In this document: positions 47,241 through 59,883 of the stretch, piece by piece | Layout: each line of letters begins with the position of its first letter | Numbering within the stretch: the stretch's first letter is position 1 | Origin: Lepas anatifera | Taxonomy: Eukaryota; Arthropoda; Thecostraca; Lepadidae | Length of the DNA: 64,000 nucleotides | Reading direction: 5' to 3' | Assembly: GCA_034440635.1 (NCBI GenBank) | Contig: JAOTON010002267.1 | Span: 590,501 to 654,500, forward strand | Made by a program: the position numbers and the translations under genes | The notes under the pieces: model-generated | What the model saw: the letters and a program-made list of their open reading frames with translations, nothing else | Told to the model about the DNA's origin: nothing | Database searches by the model: none

Positions 47241-47730
47241 CTCAGACCTTTGCTCTGTTACTTTAGGCCACTTTCTCTCCATGTCCGGCTTCTCATCGCA
47301 TAATCACGGCATTTCCCAATGGCTACCCTGCACATACAGAATTTGACATATATGGCCTCGTTTTGCCTTGAATATATTGACCTCGGTCTATGAAAATCAG
47401 GTTTAAGGTAGAATACCCTAGCCTCCACAAACACCTAAACGTTCATTTTCCTAGACCTCTTGGGTTTTACACTGTCAATGTCCATGATGCCAAGTAGGCT
47501 TGCACAAAGACGACACACATACATACTGGATCTCAAAATTCTGATCTCATACGGCATTTCTGCTGCCAGATTCGTAATCAGCGCCTCAAATTACCTTATA
47601 AATGGACTATTTTATATTGGATCTACAAAAAAATTACATTTTGTTGACCAGTGTAATCTTCATGCTGCCCAGCTACATGTTCTGTTTTACCTTTGGAGCC
47701 ACCATTTAAAAAAAATATAGATAAGGTATA

Positions 47731-48656
47731 GGGGAGACCGGGGCAAAACAGGCTTTGGGGCAAAATGGATTTTAGCTATTTCGGCATGTTAGTAGTGTTT
47801 CCATCTAGATTTTAGAAGATTAACTGCTGCTTTAGACAAAGGACGTCAGAATATAGCGGGGATATCGTCAGTTAGCGGCGTCATTTCGACGCGGGCTGGC
47901 TGGAGATGATTTTCTTGTATTACAATATTTACAAGTTTTAAATCTTCGGTTTTTCGAGTGCCAAACTGAGTTCAGGTCTGATGGTAATATGTCTGATTAA
48001 GTGGCAGTGTAGGCTTAGGGTAAGGGTAATTTGAAATCTCAAAGCCTGCTATTTTTTTCCGACACGTAAAAACTTGAATTGGAGTAGCTGTGGGGCAAGA
48101 CGGAAGGGGCAAATGGACTAATGGTGCAAAATGGTCTGATGGTCCGGTTTACCCCAATCAGTTAGGATAATGTGCCATGTAGTTTTTTATTGTTGTAAGG
48201 TCAAAGAAACTGAGAGGAAACAAAGCAGGGGCGGGTCCAATTTGGAGGGCAGTCTTGTGCCAAAATGAAAGCAGGTTAAAATTTTTACTGAGGTAATAGA
48301 TGTTGACGCTTTTACGAAAATATGATGTTTTTCGCCATATTATCCAGGCTGCCAGGGATGTCGATGTATACATCTTTGGGGGTGCCTGAGCAAAGTCCAA
48401 TGATAGCAGGTCATGCTGTCCGTTTTGCCTCTTCCTGGAAACCTTTATGCCTCAGGGTTGGGGCAAAACGGACAAAAACTTAAACTTATATGTTTTACCG
48501 CCATGTTTTCCAAATGAATTTTTAAGTTGATACGCTTACATTAGACACACAATTCATAAGGCTACGTCAGGGTGTAAAGCTCACAATTTTCGGCCCACTA
48601 TTGAGCTTGCTATGTTAGAAAAACTCTTAGGGTGTTCATTTTGCCCTGGTCTCCCC
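47731..48656. mobile_element. TA-flanked terminal-inverted-repeat element
   Basis: TA at 47729-47730 and 48657-48658. Inverted ends GGGGAGACCGGGGCAAAAC and TTTTGCCCTGGTCTCCCC (one mismatch). The interior repeats GGGGCAAAATGG / GGGGCAAGACGG-like motifs (47757, 48092, 48460) as subterminal and dispersed units. A TA duplication points to a Tc1/mariner-like or related transposase. No coding capacity for one. Confidence 0.75.
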
Positions 48657-48658
48657 TA

Positions 48659-49413
48659 CGTTATTTATTGGAGTTATTTGTCGACAGAAACAAGTGTAGC
48701 TAACAAAAGCGATAATTTCGAAGACTTGGCGTGGATATCGGTAGAGATTAAGGGGGAAAAGGAGGAACACCATTTTCGGAATTGAATATGAAAAATATCA
48801 TTAAAATTAGGAAAAGTTGACTTTTTTGGAGACATATGTTTTTTGTGGGTTTTGGAGAGATGGGTTTCGGTCAGCAAAAAGTGAAATTTTAAATACAACT
48901 CTAACGCCCTCCAGTCCTTTTGGCCCTGACTATGCTCTTCACTGGGCGATAACTAATAACTGCTGGAAGCTCATCGTTTTCTGGCGTGCGTGGTATGCTG
49001 TCCGATTGATTTTTACAATATTCCAGATGACATTGGGGATAATTCCAGCCTCGATTATGAATCACTGCCCATGATACATCACTGGGAGTTTCAACATCTT
49101 TTATCCCTTCAATAACCACTTTCTGCTAGCTGCCGCTGATTGTATCGGTATACTCCTCGTCAGAAGACGTTCCGGAATGTAATCGCTATGAGTAACTGAA
49201 GTGTGCCGTGTCATTGATTTTACTGAAACCTGGGCTTACCAAAACATGCTCTTAGTGTATGTACATAATCCGTGGTGGCCATCGCAAGCTTCTTATGAAA
49301 CCGAGCTGTTCTTCATTCCCAGCTTTATAAAAATCCACACCCGTTCACGCTGCGAGATGGCTAAATACTGTGATATTTTGCAGACACTTTTTGCTCGTTT
49401 CTTCATAATAACT
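48659..49413. other. unique sequence; no gene recognised
   Basis: Frames of 72-85 codons, none with a domain. The frame starting at 49201 runs into the next element and is not supported as coding. Confidence 0.45.
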
Positions 49414-49417
49414 TTAA

Positions 49418-50253
49418 CACGCGCATTGACGGGGGGGGCGGGTACCCGCCCCCTCGGGTTTTTCGAAGATAGGAGAAAAACGGCGGCGCGTAGCGCCGCC
49501 GTACTTGGTATACCTTTTCCTCATCATTTTTACAACTTCTGTGAAAATTTTAAGGTTTAGTCATCTCAGGTCAGGGTCACCAGTACAGGTCAAGTGACCC
49601 GACCTCAAAAAAGTTTAAGATAGCATAAGTCGGAGCAGGGTGAACTTATCCGATTCAAACTCATATCACATAATGGCCCCACCGAGTTCTCTAAAATATG
49701 TTCCGATATTTTTGATATCGATGACCTAAGGTCAGGTACGAGGCATGACCTCTCCATTGGAAATACATGGGAAAAATGGTTTTTACGGAATAACTCAATA
49801 ACGGATGGTGATAGAGCATTTATTTTAGCTGCATTAGACTCGCCTGGACTTTGCGGTTCTAATGATATGCATTGTATATAATTTGACCCTGACCTGACCT
49901 CAGGTCGTTCAAATCCTTGATTTGACCTAGCAAGGTCAAATTATATATCATTCGATTCGGCTTGCTAAGAGGATTAATATAGTTCAAGTCGTTTTGCTCT
50001 ATCTTTACTTGTTCAGATGTAATTGCCGAAAACTGAATTTACATGTTATCCCTATGACGGGCATGTTTTGACCTCTCGTGACCTTAAATGTGACCTGACA
50101 AAAAATGGTACAAATATTTTCGATGGAGAAGTAGATGGGCAGCCCAACGCCGTTTACCGTTTTTCGCTAACTACCGTGGTTCTCGAGATCTTAGGGGGCG
50201 GGTACCCGCCCCCGTCAATGCGAAGGTGGCTCAGACCCCCGTCAATGCGCGTG
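49418..50253 (+). mobile_element. TTAA element, family A (copy 12)
   Basis: TTAA at 49414-49417 and 50254-50257; 836 bp, intact tips, palindromes and tip duplication. The central block is damaged in this copy (AGGTCGTTCAAATCC replaces the second half-site pair near 49903). Confidence 0.92.
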
Positions 50254-50257
50254 TTAA

Positions 50258-52690
50258 GTAGTGGTGAACACTAGAGTTTTCTATGCGGTGATGTTTTTGT
50301 GACGGAATGTGACGAAATTTTTAAGGTGTCATTCGTGGCGGGACAGAGCGGGACGATTTTGTTTCCAATTTCATAGGGAAAATAGGACCGTCACTGGAGA
50401 GAAACACTTCTTTGATACATTTCCCGGACCCAATGGGTTGGGACAGGCTTAAATGAAATAGACAGAAAGAATGCTAGAATTGTGTCGATGCCGTCCTCTT
50501 CTCTAGGCACTGTGTTTCTTTTGGTTAAATTTGTGGGAAAATTGAGTCAGCTAAGACAAACGTCCAGCACGTACCGAAACAATCCGGGGCATCAGTTGAT
50601 TCCACGCATTCGCGGCAGTCGGCAGGGCGAGGGAGGATTTTACAACGCAGGGCCGTTTGCAGCACCTTCAAAGTTTTCTGTGTGATCATGTTTGCAAGTA
50701 AAGGTAATTAATCACCTTCAAATTATTCAAAAAGCCTACCGTCTATGCCCAGCCGTTCTCAGAACAATAGAAGACCGAATTGCCAATGAGGAGTCTTCTG
50801 CTAGATAAGTAGTTAGCTGCTGGTGACGCGATAACCCCTCCTCTGCGTGCCGGGAGCGGACCACAGCTCTGACCACACGCCCGCGTGCTGGCGTCCTCGC
50901 CAACACACAAAAACCCTCTCCCACAGCTAATCCCGGGCTGCGGACGTGCCGAGACGCGGGGTCTCAGCTGCAGGCCGCCCGGGTCAGCCGGGTCACGCAT
51001 GCTCCCCTCCACTGCCAATTTTGGTCACCCCTGCCCGGCTGCCGCCCCCGTCCTCCACTCACCCGCTCCACTTCTCAGGATGTTTCAGAGACACCAGCCA
51101 GGGCTAGTACCTCTGTCCGGATAGTCTGATGCTATTCAGAGATTAGGAAACCGTGGCCAGCTTAGTATCGGCCAGATAATATCACCGTGATCGCCCGACA
51201 GTGATGCTGCCAATCCCAGATTCAAATGATCTAAACAAATAGGCAAAACACAGCGTGTCGAACACGCCGAATCTGGCGCATCTGCGGCCAATTATCCGCG
51301 CCACCTTCGCCGCCATCCGGCCCGGGCGTCCCGTAATTGCCCAGAATCAAAGCGATAGCCATCCAATGAACTTTGAAATAAGTGGAGGGCTGGGCGGCGC
51401 CGCTGGCGATCTGCTTTCCTGGCGCGTAACAGGGTGCTGTTAAAGCTTACCCGAGGAGCAGACCCGGATGCAGATCCGCTCTCAGCTGCGTGGATGGTAG
51501 CTCAAAAGTGAGAACAAGGACTTTTTGATGATTTATCGCATTGGATGTCAAGTGTCACGCAACTGTCCCACGCCATTCTGACATACATGTCAGACGATTT
51601 TTTTATACGGTTTTCGGCCGTTCCATATTTGCTCAAACGCTCCAGCTTGCTTCCCCAGGTGTGCCTGCTGACACCGCCCCTGACCAACTCGCCGGGGCCC
51701 ATGATTTGTCCGTCCTAATGAGACGGTGCGAAAACAAGCGGGCGGCGGAGCGGCGGCGGCCGCGCACCCGTCACCTCCTGCTCGGAAGGAGTGCCTGGGG
51801 CGCTACCATCGTCCACAACAACAACCCTAACCCGCCCTGGCCGCTCCAACGGGCCGGGACCAGGTGAAGCCGACCCCGCGGAACTGAGCAGTGAGCAGCC
51901 GCGTGGTAAGAGCGGGACAGACAGCGGATGACAGCGGCCGTGAGTCAAGGGAGTCAAGGGCGGGGGAGGTACATCTCGGAGATATGCACCACACGGAAAA
52001 TGGGACAAGAATTTAGGAACGAAAGAAATTGGACGGGACCAATTACACTTGTCGCACTTCAGTGACATCATGGGCTTACAAAGAATAGAGGTAATTATGG
52101 AAGATGTGATGATGGAATCGGCAGAACATAATTATTTCCGGATATTTTCAAATTCGTTCCTATGTGCATTGGCTGTTTAGACGTATTTGCACTTTTTTAT
52201 TATACGTTGTAAAGTCATTGGATATTTCCAAAAGGTAAAAAGTTTCCTTAAAGCGAATGTGGCACCTTCACAACGTGATTTTAATTGAGATAGCCAAGTT
52301 GTAAAGCAAGTCGGAAAACCCGGTACTCTATATTTCATTTGTCTTGGAACTCGATATTTCCGTAGAAAAAAACTAAAACCTACCTGACACCAGCCCCCCA
52401 TCAGCCCATCGCCGGGCGGCCATTGTTGTGAGCTGCTGGTGTGACGACATATGCTGACGTCACGATGAGCATCAGCCAAGCGAAGCCCTTAAAGCGTTTT
52501 AAGTATGGTAGTGGTTGCCAGATCGTGACATCATCCACAGGCTGATATTTACTTATTTTTTCTAGTGGAGTATTTTTTAAAAACAAAATATTGAGCCTGT
52601 TAAGATTTTTTCAGAGAAATCATGAGTGGTTTCATTATTCTTGGCTAAAAGTACGCCTAATTTGACTAAATTCCAGGATTCGACCAAGGT
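50258..52690. other. GC-rich, CpG-containing unique sequence; no gene confirmed
   Basis: 50820-51120 and 51640-51980 are GC-rich with many CpG dinucleotides, which is unusual in this window and could mark a promoter or exon neighbourhood. Overlapping frames on both strands (for example 51541-51867 and 51715-52071) are expected from base composition, and none has a recognisable domain. Confidence 0.4.
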
Positions 52691-52696
52691 GCCACA

Positions 52697-53600
52697 TTCA
52701 TCATCATCATCATCAACATTTTTATTTCATTTCTTATATACAGACAGGGAATAGAAGTAAATAAGAGAACAGCAAAAGAAGACATGAACAAGGCAAAGCA
52801 AAGCAATAAGGAGCAACATAATAAAACTGTACAGGCACACAGTATAAAACAAAAGGAAGTAAGCGAACAGAATCAGAATAGAGCAAATGTTTAACATAGA
52901 AGGAACAAGACATAAGTTCCTGGCATGAAACAATAATCATGGAGCGGGAACGAACAGAAAAAGTGACACAAAACAGAGACTGACATGTCATAGCAAAACG
53001 AGAAGAGCATTAAAGAACGAACTGAACGGAAAAATAACGCCAAAAACATACTTGAGGAAGCAAAATAAAACAAAGCAGCAAAACAACAAGCAAACAAAAA
53101 CAGGGGACGCAACAAAATAAGCAATGTTAAGTAATAAGTAGTTATAAGTATAGGGCCCACATATGCTGAACATATTAAATCTTAAAAAAACCATTAGCAA
53201 AAGTAACAAAAACAGTAGGTAAGTACAAGCACCCAATCAGAGCAGGGATCTATCAAACATTAAATCAAAGGGCATGTGATCAGTGCGAACAAAAAGGAAA
53301 CAAACCAGAACGAAAAACAAGCAAAAACAGGCTAAAAACACAAGCAAAGCAAAGTCACATCTAAGCAGGCAAACAAAAAAGATGCGCTCGGTGAGATCAA
53401 ATTAAGGTACTAACGGAAACGAACCAAAGACGAAAAGAACAAAACAAGTAAGCAGAAAGGTTCCATAATTCCCTTTAAAGATCACAGTGTTTACTAACGC
53501 TGGTTGTTTCCCATCCTTAGCCAAACATTGAAAACAATAAAAAACGTAAATTCTTCTTAATTTTCTAATTAAGCCATTCTCTAATCTGTTTCTTCATAAA
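52697..53600 (-). repeat. purine-rich strand-biased stretch, possible minus-strand retroelement 3' end
   Basis: The plus strand is strongly A/G-rich (AACAAA, AAGCAAAG-type words). On the minus strand this is pyrimidine-rich sequence ending in TATATAAGAAATGAAATAAA and then (GAT)n at 52698-52716, the look of a LINE 3' untranslated region with a short-repeat tail. No reverse transcriptase remnant is visible upstream. Minus-strand frames rich in Leu/Phe/Ser/Cys are composition artefacts. Confidence 0.35.
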
Positions 53601-55540
53601 GCATCTCTCAAAAAGAAATATAAAGCTATGAGACCACAAGAATGCATGGTATGGTAGGACTTTTTTTACAAAGAAGGAGCTTTGTCGAAACAATATCGAC
53701 CAGAAGTCAGCACACGGACCAAGCCATGCCTCAGAGCGGAGGCAAAACTGACGACCGGGGCAGACATGCTCCCCATCTCGCGAGATTTAGTTGCTCTGGC
53801 CGACCTGGCATTGCCCCCGCCCGGACGTGGAGGTAGGCGCCGCTAGGGGGAAGGTACGCCGCTGGAGGGGTGGCAGTCTGACGGATCAGGCCGGCTTCTG
53901 GTGGTCGGTACCGTTCGGCGTCTGGCAGCCTCGGATGATGAAGGACCCCGGAAGGCGGCACCCGAGCCTCGTGATTGATACAAGAAGGCTGTGGTATACA
54001 TTTCCGCCAGACGCGGCGCTCGTGAAATATGCACTGGCGCGAGGCGCGTCGCACCGTGTTGTGATGCATGCGCCGGTGCGGGTGACCATGTTTGGCGCTG
54101 AGTCTCATCGAAACAAACGGTAAGGAAACAGTGGGCCAAAGGTTCACTAAAATTTTTCCAATTTTAAAGTGATTGGATCGATGCGCGTCGTTTACAAACA
54201 CAACAGCCGTTTCTGTATTCTTTAAACGCCACTATCGATCAAACTTGCACAATTGATACGGCGATCTTTATCGCATTTTACCGACGCACAGGCCATCGGT
54301 TATGTTTGGACGGTGCTAACTCGAGGTGCTTGTATCTATCGCTTTGTATCATCGCATCGCCCGTATTTTTTGTTGGCCAAGTATCCATGAAATGAATAAG
54401 TGATTGCCGAGGGAAATATCGGTTTATCATCAATCATACACTGTTAGGAAACGCGACACCACACGAGACGCCACAGAGACCCGTGTCAGACGAAAATCGG
54501 CTGTATTGAACGGCCAATTATCGCACCGGAAGGGCTTCTTTTGTCTGCCACCGCAATCGTAGCGTGCCGCGTGAAATCGAGACAAATTATGCCGGCCGCA
54601 GGATAACCCGAGCGTCCGCGCGGCGGCGCGGTGAGTGTCCGTGCCCTCAGGCGGTTTAGCAGCACTGGGGATAAACGGTGGCACAGGGGGCATTAATGAG
54701 TTCCAAGAGAGGAGAAAAGTCAGAGGGAAATGACACCTTGTCTGGCTCTGAGGAAGGAAAGCTGATGCATCACCAGCTGTACTTAAGGGCGAATGTCTCG
54801 CCGCACCTACTTATCAGTCAGTAGCTGGAGATAGGCATGCGTGGCTGTTTCCTACCTTTGGCTGGATGAAATCAGCCTGCGGGAAAAGGAAACGACGTAA
54901 TGATAGAGAGACAGCGATACTGAGAGAGACGGTGAACTCTCCAACTCAAGAGGCATTAGAGAGACTGGGTGCACTCACACACATACATTTGAAGTGCAGT
55001 GTAGAGCAGACGAGGTGACAAGTATTTTTCATCGTATGATATGGACAAGAAACCTATAGGATTACATCAGCTGTGTATCTAAGGGAAAACCAGACACGAT
55101 GATGTTTGGTACAAGCAAAGGAAACTCCACAGAACCGGAGAGAGTGCATTAATATAATACATCGCACAATTTCAGCATGCATTTCTGCTCAGTAATTCGG
55201 TGATTTTAGACTGACAATATAGCTACTGTATTCAGAGGTGGATACTCAACATGGGGACAACATGATGTTGGTCTAAATTTTGATGCAAACCAAGTGCCGA
55301 CTAATCTTCAAGCACCAGCGAGCTGGACTTGCCGGCAGGTGCAGGACACTGGAACACGACAACCCTGGAATGCCGAACAATTCCAGAAGCGTGACCAGTA
55401 GATGACGGCTTTAGGAATGTTTGACTCGAGTTCTCGCCGGATAGTTTCTTGGTGCTTATTTAGATATATAAAAATTACGGACAGTAATTAAACTTTCCAC
55501 AGCCGAGCATAATTTTAGTCATTCTGGTGTTAGGTATGCC
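53601..55540. other. unique sequence, GC-rich in part; no gene recognised
   Basis: 53730-54110 and 54590-54660 are GC-rich with many CpG. A 156-codon minus frame (53731-54201) and a 110-codon plus frame overlap the same bases, without domains. Nothing else identifiable. Confidence 0.4.
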
Positions 55541-55544
55541 TTAA

Positions 55545-56372
55545 CACGCGCATTGACGGGGTTCTGAGACACCTTCGTTTTGACGGGAAGGGGGCGGGTA
55601 TCCGCCCCTCCAAACATCTCGAGAACCACGCTAAGTAGCGAACGGTAACGGTAAACGGCATTGGGTAGCCCATCCACTTCTCCATCGAAAATATTTGAGC
55701 TATTTTTTGTCAGGTCACATATGAGGTCACTATAGGTCAAAACATGCCGTCATAGGGATAACATGTAAATTAATATTTTCGGTCATTACATCTGAACAAG
55801 TAAAGATAGAACAAAACAACTTAATTTGTATGAATCCTCGCATCAAGCCGAATCGAATGGTATATAATATGACCTTGCTAGGTCAAATCAAGGATTTGAC
55901 CTGACCTGAGGTCAGGTCAAGGTCAAATTAGATAAATTGTATGGCATTAGAACCACAAAGACAAGGCAAATATAATGGAGTTAAAATAAACGCTCTATCA
56001 CCATCCGTTATTAAGTTATTCAGTTAAAACCATTTTTCCCCTGTATTTCCAACGGAGAGGTCATGGCTGATCTTAGGTCATCGATATGAAAAAAATACCG
56101 GTACACGTTTTAGGGAACTCGGTGGGGCCATAATGTGATATGAGTTTCAATCGGAAAACTTTACCCTGTTCCGACTTATGCTATCTTTTTTAGGTCAGGT
56201 CACTTAACCTGTACTGGTGACCTGACCTGAGATGACCTAATCCTAAAATTTTGAAAAAAGTTGTAAAAATGATGAGTGAAAAGGCATGCCAAGTACAGCG
56301 CTACGCGACACCATTTTTATTATATCTCCGAAAAGCCCGAGGGGCGGGTACCCGCCCCCGTCAATGCGCGTG
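55545..56372 (-). mobile_element. TTAA element, family A (copy 13)
   Basis: TTAA at 55541-55544 and 56373-56376; 828 bp. The long end is mutated (GGGGTTCTGAGACACCTTCG in the linker, palindrome CGGGTATCCGCC), the right palindrome is intact (GGGGCGGGTACCCGCCCC). Central block and half-site arrays present. Confidence 0.9.
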
Positions 56373-56376
56373 TTAA

Positions 56377-56928
56377 ACCTTGTTATTAGTTCATAGAATG
56401 GGTGCTTGTTATGAAATAAAGAACTGCAGTTCGTCTTGATTTTCTTGAAGGAAGCAAATGTGTTTAGCAAATTGTGGTTGAATCCCTTTGACCACTTCAG
56501 TCCTGGAGTCCAAGTTAGAGCCAGTATAGCCTTCTCGGTAATTTAAAGCTGCCTGGTTTCCAGCGTCCAGTGCAGCGCTGCGTTCATCCGTTTGATAGCA
56601 TTAGTCACAGTGCGGGTTGGTGGCCGTGCGACGCGGCCGGCGCGTGTTCGGCGGGTGCGTCGTCAAACCGGCCGACAGCCCGCCGACGCCCCGGTCCGGT
56701 CCTACCGGTCCGCTCACCTTTTGCGCAAGACGTCTTAGCAAGTTCGTGTCAGAAGAAAGGAAAAAGAACAATGCTGAGGGATCAGTAGAAGCTCAGCCAA
56801 CAATGCCATAAATCATTTGAAGACATCCCACATTGTCTTATAGCTGTACCAATGAAGTGCTAACTTGTCCAGCACTGGTCGATATAAGGTAATTTCGATG
56901 TCTTGGTGTTTTTGAGCATGATGATAAA
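56377..56928. other. unique sequence; no gene recognised
   Basis: 56590-56720 is GC-rich; overlapping short frames there lack domains. Confidence 0.45.
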
Positions 56929-56930
56929 TA

Positions 56931-57124
56931 TGTAAATGAGGAATAACAGCCTGATGCTCTATTATATAAACTTGTTCGAGTTAACAGTCAATATATTTCC
57001 CTGGGGCTGATCCGACAGCGAATGGACAGCAAACTGGCTACTTTCCTGTCATTCGTGTCTGATCTGCCCTGTAAATTTTGACGTTAACTTTCGACAATTA
57101 TATATCTGTTATTCCTCATTTACA
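56931..57124. mobile_element. TA-flanked miniature element, 194 bp
   Basis: Perfect 19-bp terminal inverted repeats, TGTAAATGAGGAATAACAG, with TA on both sides (56929-56930 and 57125-57126). Inner parts also tend to fold back (GTTAAC near 56978 and 57083). Size and TA duplication fit a Tc1/mariner-type miniature element. Confidence 0.75.
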
Positions 57125-57126
57125 TA

Positions 57127-58434
57127 AGGTAATTTCCCTTGCGTTGGGTGCGCGATTTTGAGCCCGGTGAGTATAAGACGGCAGACTTGGTGAACATGCA
57201 TAAATCACCTTATTGATGGTAGATACATATACAAATGCGAAATAAGTAAGATAAGTTCGTCAATAATCGAATAATTTGCTTATCTTACATTAGTTTGATA
57301 TTCAACTATCAAATGCAATCAGCCGCCAAATTAGAGGGAATTGCAATTAGACAAACACTCGGCTTAAGTGAAACTTTTCAACTTTAGTAATTCATACGGG
57401 GATGGTGTTTCCAATAGAATTGGGCAATACCCAATCGCATGGACACCGATTGGATTATGTCTAAAGGTACTTCAGAAGTCATGTTGACGTCACATAATGA
57501 GGGAAGTCTTAGCGGGGTCATAGGTATATTGATCGTGTTTATTTACACGAGCACCGCTGTGGGCACATTCTCTAAGAATTAGCACAGGTTGCCAGAAAAC
57601 TGTTGCGCACAGCGTCACCCTACTTTATATCTATATTCACCACCTGATCCTTCTGGCTACTTTCCTAAGAATGTCAGGATGTCCTGATCAACACAGGCTA
57701 CAATACCAAGCCAGTTCAAGTGGCGTAGCCTCAGAGAAAAGTGCCTGCAGCGAGAGTGTGCTTAAACTAGGGATCCTTGAGTCACTGTTTTATAAGATTT
57801 GTGGTTAAATGATTTATCATATCGCTGACCAGGGTAACGATGGCCTAAGGTTAAGAATAATGAAGAGCCTTGTTCAAACTGACTTGGCAGAGAATAACGA
57901 CAAAACATTTGTTTTGACTTGTTGTGTTCACATTGTTACTGGGATTCCAGCCACACTATGACCGATGTCGACTTTGAACTGAAATAAGATTAGCTAAATT
58001 CTTATATTGTGTCCCATTTAATACAGGATTTGAAGCTCAATGAGAGAACCCTAATGGTTTATTCAGTTTTGCTAAATTTTACTCAGTTAGATTCTATGAC
58101 TGAAAATATATACTTTTTCATTGCATCATTTCCGGGACATTATTTGAACTCTGACATACCTCAGATAGCAATACAAAATATGTATACAATTAATTATGAT
58201 AGCTCTTGAGTTGGGCTGTCTAACACCGCTCCTTGTTTTTTTCTAGCTAGCGTATTACTTTTACGATTTTTGGTGAGAAGGAGTGGATACCTTACCCTTG
58301 AAAGGGGCTCAGATCTCGTATACCTATTTATATGATAAATGTATTTGCTTATAATAATTTCTGCGGCTTATCGACGCACCAACTGCCAGCGTCATATGGC
58401 GTCGCCAACTCTATCCCTGTTGGAAGGGTTTCTC
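57127..58434. other. unique sequence; no gene recognised
   Basis: AT-rich; a 66-codon frame at 58009-58209 has no domain. A copy of ATAAGGTAATTTC at 57125-57137 repeats 56885-56897 in direct orientation. Confidence 0.45.
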
Positions 58435-58439
58435 GGGAC

Positions 58440-58530
58440 CCAGCTTGCTCCTTGTTCAGGGAAGCCGCCGGGCCTTGAACCCGGGTCGGCTGCGTGGCAG
58501 ACAGTGAGACTGACCACTCCACTACCGCCC
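58440..58530 (-). repeat. tRNA-derived SINE head
   Basis: On the minus strand an A-box (TAGTGGAGTGGTCAG, 58524-58510) and a B-box (GGTTCAAGGCC, 58481-58471) lie about 42 bp apart, as in tRNA-derived SINEs. The segment is not a clean tRNA. The body downstream of the head could not be delimited. Confidence 0.6.
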
Positions 58531-58549
58531 CCCCGAAGGGTAATTGCTT

Positions 58550-59045
58550 ATATCCTGAGAATGTTTCAGGAAACCTATTGGTTAAAGTGCTTGAATTAAC
58601 TTTTGTGGCGGAAGTATTTGATATAAAGATACAATTACTTGGTGGCTTACACAGCCAGCAAGTAATGTCCATTACTTATCCATTACACAATTCGTGTAAT
58701 GGACAAGCAGGTCCAGCAAAAACGGAAGGTTCAAAGTGAATATCGGGGCCAAAATGCAATAATCATTGGAAGTCAACGCATATAATGTCTTTTTCAGGAA
58801 ATAGTGATAAGAAGATTCAACTGGTACGCGATAAATCATATTTCACACAAAGTTATCTTTAAAAATACGTAAGGTAGATGATAAGAAGTTAAGGTAATTA
58901 TTGTCCTACCGAGCACCATAATTCACACGTGTATGCTCGAAGATACTTGATTACAACAGTTTACTTTTATTGTAGGCTGATCTAGGTAAATTCACTCTGG
59001 ACTGTACCATTAAAACGGCACAGCCTAGGTTCTTTCCTACAAACC
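58550..59045. other. AT-rich unique sequence; no gene recognised
   Basis: Nothing identifiable apart from a small inverted pair, CCATTACTTATCCATTACAC near 58670-58690 facing GTGTAATGG at 58694. Confidence 0.4.
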
Positions 59046-59883
59046 ATCACCTGGGGGAGAGGGGTCTGATCGGATCTCTCTTATGACCTCAGGAACCGAA
59101 AGTGATACGGAAATAATTAAAACGGTGCTGGGAGCGCCTTTCCGTCGTTTACTTTGGGGCAGAGTTTTGAATCATACCCGTTGACTCATGACCTCACAGT
59201 GGGCCAAAATGGGTCAAATTGGATCGAACTTCGAACTTCGAATTGGTCAAACTTCGAAGAAAGTCCCAAATTTAATTCGGACACTATGAGACCAAATATA
59301 TAGATGTGTTCGTCTTGACTCAATGATTCAAATGGTATGCGGATTCATAAGTGACCTTGTAAGGTCACTTATGAATTATGCCTTTGGTCAAGATAAAATA
59401 ATGGCCTTCTAAGGTCATGTTACATATCACTCGAATCAATGGGTAGTGCTCATTACTATGAAACAAAATTTAAGACTACCTTGTTTCGCTTAAAAGTTGC
59501 AGTCACAAACAAATTTCGAAAACCACAGCTTTTGCGGAACCCTGGTGACCTGACCTCAAAATGGATTTACCTGACCTCAAAATGAATGACAACAACCGGA
59601 TTTATAATTTCAAGAGCTTCAAAATGATGTTTACAAACTTCTAGAAGTCGAGATACACCTTGGTTTTGTCAGCCTCATTTTAGAAGAACATAATCACCTC
59701 ATATGGTCTTAGAAATGACGTCATAACTCGTTGACTTGACCTGACCTGATGTAAAGTTTTGGTCATAAGTTGTCAAATGGATTACCCTGAAAGTGTGCAA
59801 GCGATGTGCCTTTCATTCGAAATGGCTCAAAATCATTCGCCAAAAACCGAGGTGGTCTGATCGGACCCCAGGTGGGGATGAGT
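59046..59883 (-). mobile_element. TTAA-clan element, family H (decayed)
   Basis: Paired subterminal palindromes share the core TCTGATCGGA: GAGGGGTCTGATCGGATCTC at 59059-59078 and GGTGGTCTGATCGGACCCC at 59851-59869. The segment CCAAAAACCGAGG before the right one matches the clan short end. Outer tips (CATCACCTGGGGG and GGTGGGGATGAG) are only partly complementary and no clear TTAA survives, so the bounds are approximate. Interior AGGTCA/TGACCT sites include a 28-bp palindrome, CATAAGTGACCTT-GT-AAGGTCACTTATG (59346-59373). Confidence 0.55.

Noticed and set aside
52727..53236. Four overlapping hydrophobic Leu/Phe/Cys-rich minus-strand frames resembling membrane proteins
   Set aside because: They arise from the pyrimidine-rich minus strand of a strand-biased repeat, in more than one frame at once.
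53731..54201. 156-codon minus-strand frame, the longest in the window
   Set aside because: GC-rich DNA with overlapping open frames on both strands; Arg/Pro/Ala/His-rich composition without a domain.
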